32,127 bases of DNA from Candidatus Moraniibacteriota bacterium (lineage in GTDB: Bacteria > Patescibacteriota > Minisyncoccia > Moranbacterales > UBA9337). The notes under the pieces were generated by a model. That model ran no database searches. It worked only from the letters and a program-made list of their open reading frames with translations, and was not told where the DNA came from. The position numbers were made by a program, and so were the translations under genes. Location: positions 1-32,127 of the forward strand of contig JAOUHN010000006.1 of the NCBI GenBank assembly GCA_029865125.1. Direction: 5' to 3'. Shown piece by piece: positions 7,343 to 12,622 of this stretch (position 1 is the first letter of the stretch; every line of letters starts with the position of its first letter).

Positions 7343-7501
7343 ATGTCAAGAGAAAATCTAGTAAAGTTGAAATGTGTTGATTGTAGTGGAATTAATTATT
7401 GGTCTAGCAGAAACAAGAAGAAAATCAAAGAAAAGCTAGAGCTGAAGAAATTTTGTAACAAGTGTCGAAAGCACACTTTGCACAAAGAAATGAAGAAATA
7501 G
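7343..7501 (+). CDS. rpmG: Large ribosomal subunit protein bL33
   Basis: A 52-residue ribosomal protein L33, too short for a default gene-length cutoff. The sequence begins MSRENLVKLKCVDC, then INYWSSRNKKK, LELKKFCNKCRKHTLHKE. The two CxxC pairs (C11/C14 and C38/C41) are the zinc ligands of the zinc-containing L33 form. The placement before tRNA-Trp is the standard rpmG-trnW arrangement, though secE does not follow here. The ATG at 7343 has no SD and lies 40 bp after the tRNA-Thr gene, so it is probably part of the tRNA transcript. Confidence 0.95.
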   Translation: MSRENLVKLKCVDCSGINYWSSRNKKKIKEKLELKKFCNKCRKHTLHKEMKK

Positions 7502-7513
7502 AACATCTTTCAC

Positions 7514-7576
7514 AATAGGCCTCTTGTATAAGCTTTTTCAGGATTTTTTCGAAAAAAGTTTCACAAGAGGCCTATT
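7514..7576. terminator. Long hairpin after rpmG (terminator-like)
   Basis: AATAGGCCTCTTGT (7514-7527) and ACAAGAGGCCTATT (7563-7576) form a perfect 14-bp stem. It continues inward by AAGCTTTTT pairing with AAAAAGTTT, giving about 23 bp in total. It ends in only four Ts, so it is not a textbook intrinsic terminator. It separates rpmG from the tRNA-Trp promoter. Confidence 0.6.
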
Positions 7577-7594
7577 TTAAAATATTGAAAATGT

Positions 7595-7603
7595 TGGTAT
7601 AAT
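7595..7603 (+). promoter_or_regulatory. Extended -10 promoter for tRNA-Trp
   Basis: TGGTATAAT, a perfect -10 with the extended TGn. The predicted start near 7610 is about 70 nt upstream of the tRNA. No clear -35. Confidence 0.65.
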
Positions 7604-7677
7604 AGATATTGATATTGTGAGCATGGAATAGAGAATCTCATTTCTCTATCTCAAATTTAAGCTCTCAACTCTAAAAT

Positions 7678-7748
7678 GCGGGGTTAGTATAGTGGCAGTA
7701 CAGGACTCTCCAAAAGTTCTGGCGTAGGTTCGATTCCTACACCCCGTG
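7678..7748 (+). tRNA. tRNA-Trp (anticodon CCA)
   Basis: Acceptor GCGGGGT with ACCCCGT (first pair G-U), D-arm GTAT/GTAC, anticodon stem GGACT/AGTTC with loop CTCCAAA (CCA), T-arm GTAGG-TTCGATT-CCTAC, discriminator G as in other bacterial tRNA-Trp. CCA not encoded; CA follows. Confidence 0.95.
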
Positions 7749-7754
7749 CAAATA

Positions 7755-7784
7755 AAAAACAAGACTTATTTAAGCCTTGTTTTT
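7755..7784 (+). terminator. Intrinsic terminator of tRNA-Trp
   Basis: AAAAACAAG (7755-7763), inner CTTA/TAAG, CTTGTTTTT (7776-7784): a stem with a T-tract directly after the tRNA. Confidence 0.85.
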
Positions 7785-7852
7785 GTATAGGGGCTCGTGT
7801 AATTAGAACTTTTTGTGGTAAACTATGAACATGAAAATGAATTTAAAATTAT

Positions 7853-8479
7853 ATGAAAAAAGTTTACAAAGTTGAAAAGAAGGATTCAAGGTATTATTAT
7901 GCAATTTTATTTTTTCATACCTTATTTGCAACAATCTTTGCTGTAATTGGCATTTCTAATATGGTTAATGGAAATAGGGAGGTGGCTGTCACATTTGGAA
8001 CAATAGCCTTATTTTTCATAATGTTAAATGTTTATTTATATTTTTTGAATTACAGGATTGAGATTGATGAGGAAAAGATGATTCTTTGTGAAAAAATATT
8101 TGGCTTTAGTATTTTTAAAGTTAATATTAAGGATATTGAAAATTTTCAGTGTTTTGAGATTGCTCCATTTTATCAATCATCTGGTTTTGAATTTACTCCT
8201 CTTTTATTTCAGCATGAATGGGCAACACTGGTAGTTATTAGCGCTAACGGGAAAACTTTTAAGAAGAGGTGGTATATTGAGAAGGATAAGGTTTTAAAGG
8301 TGAAGAGTGATTTATTGGAATTAAATAGCAAAATATCTGATAGATCGCTCGAATTTAAGCCCAATCCTTACGAGAAGATTTTTAGGAAAATGTGGAAAGG
8401 TGTAAAGATTGATACTTCAAAGCTTGTTATTGTTTTGTTTGTTTTGGTTATGATTTTTATATGGATTGTTTTTAAATAA
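7853..8479 (+). CDS. Membrane protein with PH-like central domain
   Basis: 208 residues, not recognised as a named protein. Two N-terminal membrane segments (YYYAILFFHTLFATIFAVIG, about 15-34, and a second about 44-67, TFGTIALFFIMLNVYLYFL) are followed by a beta-rich region about 70-165 (YRIEIDEEKMILCEKIFGF, then VVISANGKTFKKRWYIEK). The protein closes with a C-terminal membrane helix (LVIVLFVLVMIFIWIVF, about 190-207). The layout, a two-helix hairpin and then strands with a YRIxIDxxKI pattern, resembles bacterial PH-like (bPH2/YdbT-type) membrane proteins; this is a fold-level guess. No SD. A weak extended -10 (TGGTAAACT, 7816-7824) lies upstream. It occupies the place where secE usually follows rpmG-trnW. 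Confidence 0.75.
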   Translation: MKKVYKVEKKDSRYYYAILFFHTLFATIFAVIGISNMVNGNREVAVTFGTIALFFIMLNVYLYFLNYRIEIDEEKMILCEKIFGFSIFKVNIKDIENFQCFEIAPFYQSSGFEFTPLLFQHEWATLVVISANGKTFKKRWYIEKDKVLKVKSDLLELNSKISDRSLEFKPNPYEKIFRKMWKGVKIDTSKLVIVLFVLVMIFIWIVFK

Positions 8480-8770
8480 TAACCAAGGTAATCCACTAGT
8501 TCTACTAGTGAGACTAGAAAAGGTTTTACCGTTCCCCAAAGTCATTTCCTAGGACCGTCCTAGCTAAATACGGGTTTAAGACTAAAAACCCCGAGTTCAT
8601 GGCGGGATATTGGGTATATAGAAGAATAAAAGCAGTCTTTTGTGATGTTATTATTTGTTGAGTCAACTGATAAAAGTATATATCTAAGTAATCGATAGAG
8701 GGAAATACTTTCTCTTGATTTTTGGGTTGGAATAGTCTCCTTTGTTTGAGAAAACTGGAAATGCTTTAGA
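8480..8770. other. Intergenic region with short palindromes, no gene seen
   Basis: I see no coding region or known RNA. It holds CTAGTTCTACTAG, a perfect hyphenated palindrome CTAGGAC-C-GTCCTAG (8549-8563), a possible CCCG...CGGG hairpin near 8590-8605 and GTTGAGTCAAC (about 8658-8668). Some of these could be remnants of repeats or an unrecognised small RNA. The next recognisable signals are the CATTGAC repeats. Confidence 0.5.
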
Positions 8771-8841
8771 CATTGACTTTTTAACTTATCATTGACATTT
8801 GGGGAAAATTCATTGACCGAATGTTGTTTTGTTGTTAGACT
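8771..8841 (+). promoter_or_regulatory. Promoter with three CATTGAC direct repeats
   Basis: CATTGAC occurs at 8771-8777, 8790-8796 and 8811-8817, spaced 19 and 21 bp, about two helical turns. The third copy forms the -35 TTGACC (8813-8818), followed by a 17-bp spacer and extended -10 TGT-TAGACT (8833-8841). The two upstream copies could be activator or iteron-like sites, or alternative -35 boxes. The same CATTGAC also forms the -35 of the promoter at 30983. Confidence 0.6.
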
Positions 8842-8913
8842 TTTTAGAAGTTCTTTTTATGGTGTTTTGGTTGAAAATATATAAACTCAAAAATATGTGG
8901 AGGCAAGAAAGAG

Positions 8914-9243
8914 ATGCCGGATTCTGTCATTAGTAAAAAATATCCCGTTGGTCCCTTTGATATTGACTTTAAGAGAAAAGATTTGGAGAAAGCATTTGAA
9001 GATCATGAAGATGAAGAGGCAGCTCGAAAGGTTATTCAGTTTTTTCAATATAAGCGCAGATGGGTTCCTTTTGCGCTAGAGGAGATCAAAAGCTTTTTCC
9101 AGGGAGACTTTGCACTTCGTGGTCTCAATTTTCCATTGCATCCTGAGGCACCGAGCAATTTCATTGTTCGGAGGAAAGATGGAAAGTATCAAGTTACGCA
9201 TGCGTTCGTCGTGTTATGTTTTTTGCATGCACCTGTGCTGTAA
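8914..9243 (+). CDS. Small hypothetical protein, possible winged-helix
   Basis: 109 residues, not recognised. It is charged and soluble. After DLEKAFEDHEDEEAARKVIQFFQYK (helix, about 22-46) comes RRWVPFALEEIKSFFQGD, then LRGLNF and a strand pair NFIVRRKDGKYQVTHAFV near residues 82-99. This helix-helix-hairpin order with a basic KDGKYQVT wing could be a winged-helix fold; that is inference. The ATG at 8914 is preferred over the overlapping frame at 8897 because TGGAGG (8898-8903) lies at proper distance. First gene of a cassette with its own promoter (8813-8841) and, after the next gene, a terminator. GC content is higher than in neighbouring housekeeping genes. Confidence 0.7.
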   Translation: MPDSVISKKYPVGPFDIDFKRKDLEKAFEDHEDEEAARKVIQFFQYKRRWVPFALEEIKSFFQGDFALRGLNFPLHPEAPSNFIVRRKDGKYQVTHAFVVLCFLHAPVL

Positions 9244-9280
9244 CTTGCAATAAAAACGAAAAAAGTAAGGGAGGGCTGAG

Positions 9281-9583
9281 ATGAAATCGAATGGTATGCC
9301 CGGAGTGGGCAGCGTGGTGAGGCCTGCTGATCCGGAAAGGGTGATTGCCACCTGGATGACAAGAGAGGCACTTAGCAAGTCCTTCACTCGAATTCGTGAG
9401 TCTTCTGTACCCGGAGTGTGGGAGGCAATGGTGACTAGAGAAAACCTAGGCTATAGTGGATTGATATGCGTTTTGTCTAGGGAGCCAGAGGCATTTGAGT
9501 CCATTGAGGTAAAGGCTATTGGAAAAGATTGTGTTTTTGGGATACCGTTTAGAGACAAATATCTAATCTCAGATGCGGAGTGA
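9281..9583 (+). CDS. Small hypothetical protein
   Basis: 100 residues, not recognised. It is soluble, with no membrane segment, no cysteine pair and no obvious nucleotide-binding motif. Features: a repeated Pro-Gly-Val (MPGVGSVV and SSVPGVWEAM), TWMTREALSKSFTRIRE as a likely helix, and a beta-rich second half (GLICVLSREPEAFESIEVKAIGKDCVFGIPF). A very strong SD AGGGAGGG (9268-9275) supports translation from the ATG at 9281. It follows the 8914 gene by 37 bp and precedes a strong terminator, so it forms the second half of a two-gene cassette. Confidence 0.65.
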   Translation: MKSNGMPGVGSVVRPADPERVIATWMTREALSKSFTRIRESSVPGVWEAMVTRENLGYSGLICVLSREPEAFESIEVKAIGKDCVFGIPFRDKYLISDAE

Positions 9584-9683
9584 TTATAGATCCATATTCT
9601 CTGCTTTGACAAATCGCTATCTCGCCTCGGATGCCAAAAAATACATCAAAGACCATTCGGATAAGTCCGAGGAGGTCTCTAGG

Positions 9684-9737
9684 GCTGTAACGTTCAATTC
9701 CAGAGGGAATGAAAACGTTACAGCTTTTTTTATTTTT
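9684..9737 (+). terminator. Strong intrinsic terminator
   Basis: GCTGTAACGTT (9684-9694) pairs perfectly with AACGTTACAGC (9714-9724), with an inner ATTCC/GGAAT hairpin, followed by T6-A-T7. Ends the 8914-9583 cassette, with about 100 bp of untranslated sequence in between. Confidence 0.92.
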
Positions 9738-9817
9738 TTATAAATTTAGGCTTTTTGACTTTCAGCTTTGAGCTCTATAGTAGCATAATTTTGAGAGTAA
9801 TGCGCAGGATTCGAAGG

Positions 9818-9846
9818 TTGACAAAAGATAGGTCACGTGTTACGTT
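9818..9846 (+). promoter_or_regulatory. Candidate promoter of the ProB-like unit
   Basis: TTGACA (9818-9823), 17-bp spacer, extended TGT then TACGTT (9841-9846), a weak -10. An alternative is TTGACT (9755-9760) with TATAGT (9776-9781) at a short 15-bp spacing. Which one is used decides whether the leader open frame keeps its GGAG (9848-9851). Confidence 0.4.
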
Positions 9847-9860
9847 TGGAGTATAAATAT

Positions 9861-9947
9861 ATGAGTTATCGCAATCACATAAATAACAATAGCCCGGCAC
9901 CGCAACCTAGACAACTAGGCTGTTTGTGTGTGCTTGAAATTTATTAG
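9861..9947 (+). CDS. Proline-containing leader peptide (candidate)
   Basis: A 28-codon open frame, ATG 9861 to TAG 9945-9947, reading MSYRNHINNNSPAPQPRQLG then CLCVLEIY. GGAG (9848-9851) lies nine bases upstream. Three proline codons fall within five (CCG 9894, CCG 9900, CCT 9906). It sits in the leader of a ProB-like (glutamate 5-kinase) gene, and the last proline codon lies in the first hairpin of an attenuator-like fold. Leader peptides with runs of the pathway's own amino acid are the hallmark of ribosome-mediated attenuation. Three prolines could be chance; the accompanying RNA pairings raise the odds. Confidence 0.45.
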   Translation: MSYRNHINNNSPAPQPRQLGCLCVLEIY

Positions 9948-10012
9948 AGTGATATTGTGAAATATTTTAGATACACAGGAGCAGCTTAGTTGGTAAGTTG
10001 CTTTTTATTTTG
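9906..10012 (+). promoter_or_regulatory. Candidate transcription attenuator before the ProB-like gene
   Basis: Three mutually exclusive pairings can be read. 1:2 is CCTAG (9906-9910), loop ACAA, CTAGG (9915-9919). 2:3 is CAACTAGGCTGT (9912-9923) with GCAGCTTAGTTG (9981-9992), 12 bp with two G-U pairs (antiterminator). 3:4 is GCAGCTTA (9981-9988), loop GTTGG, TAAGTTGC (9994-10001), followed by TTTTTATTTT (terminator). A ribosome stalled on the proline codons would mask strand 1 and favour 2:3 and read-through. Unstalled translation lets 1:2 re-form and the terminator fold. Confidence 0.55.
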
Positions 10013-10041
10013 TGCTAAAAACTTAAAAGGGAGGAAAGACA

Positions 10042-10833
10042 TTGAAAATACAAACCGATAGTAATAATAGCGGCATAATTGGATTAAAGGTGGGTTCCGC
10101 TGTTGTGACCAAGTGTAGAGGGGTTATCAATGAGGTTATAATAGAAGAAATTTGCAAACAATGCGCAGTGCTGATGAGAGAAGGTAAACAAGTTTTTATT
10201 GTTAGCTCAGGTGCAGTAAGTTGCGGATTTAAAAAAGGAAGATCGCGTAATTTGTGTGCAGCCATAGGGCAAGTGCCACTTGCCAATACGTATGAAAAAT
10301 ATTTTGCAAAGCATGGAATTGAAGTGTCGCAACACTTATTCACAGATCATGATCTTTTGGTGGCTAATCGCGTGACCCGAGACACACTAACAGAAGCAAT
10401 GAGTGGTGGAGTTATCCCGATTATTAATGCCAATGATACTGTTTCTAGTCGAGAATTGAAAAATCTTGAAAGCTGCACGGATAATGATAGGCTATTTGAG
10501 ATCGTGTGCAAACTTGTTGGGGCTGCAATCGCTGTTATTGGGTTCAGTGAAGATGGATTCAGAGGTAAAGATGGAGAGATAATTCATCAAATTAATTCGG
10601 GAGACGAGCATCTCGTTGAGCATGCTAGAGGAGGAGGTGAGTTGGGTTACGGAGAAAATGGAATGGAGACCAAGTTCCATGTAGCGTATAAATTAGGCAG
10701 AATGGGAATTAATTCAATGCTTGCACCAGCGAGTGCGAAAGATTTCATCTTAAGAAGTGTTTTGAGATGTCAGAATAAACTGGATGCTAATGAAAAATTC
10801 GGAACACTGTTCGTCGCAGATAACAACTTTTAA
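10042..10833 (+). CDS. proB: Glutamate 5-kinase-like amino acid kinase (ProB-like, no PUA domain)
   Basis: 263 residues of the amino acid kinase superfamily, best matching glutamate 5-kinase, the first step of proline synthesis from glutamate. Motifs: GLKVGSAVVTK (about 11-21, phosphate loop), VFIVSSGAVSCGFKKG (about 51-66), AAIGQVPLANTYEKYFAKHGI (about 73-93), GGVIPIINANDTVSSREL (about 119-136) and CTDNDRLFEIV (about 142-152), matching the ProB PIINENDTV and DND signatures. GYGENGMETK (about 197-206) stands where ProB has GTGGMxTK, so it is divergent there. The C-terminal PUA domain of E. coli ProB is absent, as in other short forms. The start is TTG at 10042, chosen for AGGGAGG (10028-10034). 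No proA is in the window. A proline-containing leader upstream supports the pathway call. Confidence 0.72.
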   Translation: MKIQTDSNNSGIIGLKVGSAVVTKCRGVINEVIIEEICKQCAVLMREGKQVFIVSSGAVSCGFKKGRSRNLCAAIGQVPLANTYEKYFAKHGIEVSQHLFTDHDLLVANRVTRDTLTEAMSGGVIPIINANDTVSSRELKNLESCTDNDRLFEIVCKLVGAAIAVIGFSEDGFRGKDGEIIHQINSGDEHLVEHARGGGELGYGENGMETKFHVAYKLGRMGINSMLAPASAKDFILRSVLRCQNKLDANEKFGTLFVADNNF

Positions 10834-10853
10834 TCCTCCAAAGGAGTTTTACT

Positions 10854-11240
10854 ATGAAACGCAGGACATTTACAGGAGTGCAATTTGCCATATTGATGCT
10901 GATTGGTATGGCAGTAACAGTAACAGCTGAGAAACTTATTGGTTCAGTCATCTGGTTTGTGGTTGTCCCTGTTTGCGCTTTTTTCACAGGGTACAACGTC
11001 TTTGATGTGTACCTTTCGACGGAAGCCCAAGGGGAGTTTGAGATAATCAAAAAACTAGAGCTGATTAATGAATCAGGCGAAATATATTATTTTCAAGTAA
11101 AAGATGATAAGGGAAATGAGATGCAAGTCTCGGTGCCAAAAGATGCATTTGAAAATTTTGCAACAGGGGATCATGTGGTACTTAGGCACAAAGTAGGAAG
11201 ATTTACAAAAGATTTCTTTAAAGGAAGATTCGCGGAGTAA
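10854..11240 (+). CDS. Small two-helix membrane protein
   Basis: 128 residues, not recognised. Two membrane segments lie near residues 9-25 (VQFAILMLIGMAVTVTA) and 29-47 (IGSVIWFVVVPVCAFFTGY). The remaining 75 residues form a beta-rich soluble domain (GEFEIIKKLELINESGEIY, then FQVKDDKGNEMQVSVPKDAF and GDHVVLRHKVG) that reads like a small OB/SH3-like barrel; this fold is a guess. It starts 20 bp after the ProB-like gene with AAGGAG (10841-10846) as SD, and lies before a terminator, so it is the second gene of that unit. CTCC-AAA-GGAG (10836-10846) could form a tiny hairpin over the SD, which would couple its translation to the upstream gene. Confidence 0.7.
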   Translation: MKRRTFTGVQFAILMLIGMAVTVTAEKLIGSVIWFVVVPVCAFFTGYNVFDVYLSTEAQGEFEIIKKLELINESGEIYYFQVKDDKGNEMQVSVPKDAFENFATGDHVVLRHKVGRFTKDFFKGRFAE

Positions 11241-11277
11241 ATCATTCGAGGTCAAAAAGAATTAACGATTCGAAAAT

Positions 11278-11316
11278 AAAATGCAATTGTCTCAATAGAG
11301 ATGATTGCATTTTTTC
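11278..11316 (+). terminator. Intrinsic terminator after the ProB-like unit
   Basis: AAATGCAAT with ATTGCATTT (outer) and TCTC/GAGA (inner), followed by a run of Ts (11310-11315). Confidence 0.88.
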
Positions 11317-11372
11317 AACCATCAAAATCACCCCGATACATTGAAGTGGCTTTCAATTGGGTTGCATTTTAT

Positions 11373-11414
11373 GTTTTGGGTCATGTGTTTTATGTTATAT
11401 GCTACGTGAGATAT
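11373..11414 (+). repeat. Heptamer array upstream of a glycosyltransferase gene
   Basis: Six in-phase degenerate 7-mers of the form GNNNNNK, including GTCATGT, GTTTTAT, GTTATAT, GCTACGT and GAGATAT. The 7-bp phase leads directly into the -10 box and start codon (11429). It belongs to the same family as the arrays around rarA. Confidence 0.5.
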
Positions 11415-11422
11415 GGTATAAT
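11414..11422 (+). promoter_or_regulatory. Extended -10 promoter, probably giving a leaderless mRNA
   Basis: TGGTATAAT ends six bases before the ATG at 11429, so the predicted transcription start falls on or next to the start codon. No SD could be present. The -35 is poor. Confidence 0.65.
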
Positions 11423-11428
11423 TAACCT

Positions 11429-12595
11429 ATGAAAAAGCGAATTGGGATTGATGCAAGATTTTATGGTCCTTTTGGGAAGGGGTTGGGGAGATATGTTCAA
11501 AAATTGATCGAGAATCTTGAAATGATTGAGAATGATAGCCCTGAAAGTGACAGGGAATATTTTGTGTTTCTCAGAAAGGAAAACATTGATGAATATGAGC
11601 CGAAAAATGAGAGATTTCACAAGGTGCTAGCACACTATCAATGGTACACTTTTTCTGAGCAAATCAACATGCCTCGACTTTTGAATAAATACAAGCTGGA
11701 TTTGGTTCATTTTCCTCATTTCAACATTCCTATTTTATATTTCAGACCGTTTGTAGCGACTATTCATGATTTGATTCTCTTGAACTTTCCAACAGTGAGA
11801 GGGACAACTTTGAATCCGCTATGGTACAAAGTGAAATTTTTGGCGTATAAGCTTACAATCGGACTTGGAATAAGGCGTGCAAGAAAGGTGATTGCTGTTT
11901 CCGAGTTCACTAAAAATGACATTTTGAAGCACTACAAGAGCATCGATGAAGAAAAAATAGTGGTGACACACGAGGCATGTGACAGGGAAGAAAAAGTTGA
12001 AATTGATGCTGAAAAAAATTCTGAGATACTCAAAAAATATGGTATAATAAAGCCATATGTTTTGTATGTGGGGAATGCATATCCTCACAAAAACCTCGAA
12101 AGATTAATTGAGTGTTTTTTGGATATTAACAGAAAAAATGAGAATTTGCATTTAGTTTTGGTTGGAAAAAAAGATTATTTCTATGAAAAACTTGAACGTT
12201 TGAGAGAAAAGCTGAATGTGAAAAATGTTATTTTTGCAGGTTTCATTCCGGACAAAGACTTGGGTGTAGTATATGAAAATGCAAAATTATATGTTTTTCC
12301 GTCTCTATATGAAGGATTCGGACTTCCTCCACTGGAAGCAATGAATAGAGGGGTGCCGGTTGTCTCATCGAGTCATTTATGCATGAAAGAAATTTTAGGA
12401 GATGCTGCATATTATTTTGATGGAAGAAATGAGAAAGAGATGTCGCGTGCAATTTTGAAGGCGAGTGGCGACGATGAGCTTAGAGAGGAACTTCAAAAAA
12501 AAGGACGAAAACAAGTTTCTTTGTATAGTTGGAAAAAAATGGCGCAAAAAACATATGAAATATATCAAAAATTTTTGAGAGAATATTCAGAATAA
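11429..12595 (+). CDS. Glycosyltransferase family 4 (GT-B fold)
   Basis: 388 residues; a retaining GT4-type glycosyltransferase that transfers a sugar from a nucleotide donor, probably to a cell-surface glycan. The N-terminal domain begins KRIGIDARFYGPFGKGLGRYV, with the glycine-rich loop seen in GT4 enzymes, then HFPHFNIP and FVATIHDLILL. The C-terminal domain has PYVLYVGNAYPHKNLERLIE (about 207-226), VFAGFIPDKDL, and the donor-binding E-x7-E motif in SLYEGFGLPPLEAMNRGVPV (about 291-310). No SD; probably leaderless. It is followed after 27 bp by the DUF4012 gene, a pairing that suggests both act on envelope or exported glycan. Confidence 0.92.
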   Translation: MKKRIGIDARFYGPFGKGLGRYVQKLIENLEMIENDSPESDREYFVFLRKENIDEYEPKNERFHKVLAHYQWYTFSEQINMPRLLNKYKLDLVHFPHFNIPILYFRPFVATIHDLILLNFPTVRGTTLNPLWYKVKFLAYKLTIGLGIRRARKVIAVSEFTKNDILKHYKSIDEEKIVVTHEACDREEKVEIDAEKNSEILKKYGIIKPYVLYVGNAYPHKNLERLIECFLDINRKNENLHLVLVGKKDYFYEKLERLREKLNVKNVIFAGFIPDKDLGVVYENAKLYVFPSLYEGFGLPPLEAMNRGVPVVSSSHLCMKEILGDAAYYFDGRNEKEMSRAILKASGDDELREELQKKGRKQVSLYSWKKMAQKTYEIYQKFLREYSE

Positions 12596-12622
12596 TTTAG
12601 GAGAATATTAAAATTCCTTTAG

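Noticed and set aside
8480-8770. Known non-coding RNA (SRP RNA, tmRNA, 6S, RNase P)
   Set aside because: None of the signature core sequences of these RNAs can be seen in the region.
9979-10001. tRNA fragment: GGAGCAGCTTAGTTGG looks like a tRNA D-arm region
   Set aside because: No matching anticodon or T-arm follows; the sequence is a hairpin plus T-tract and fits the attenuator reading.
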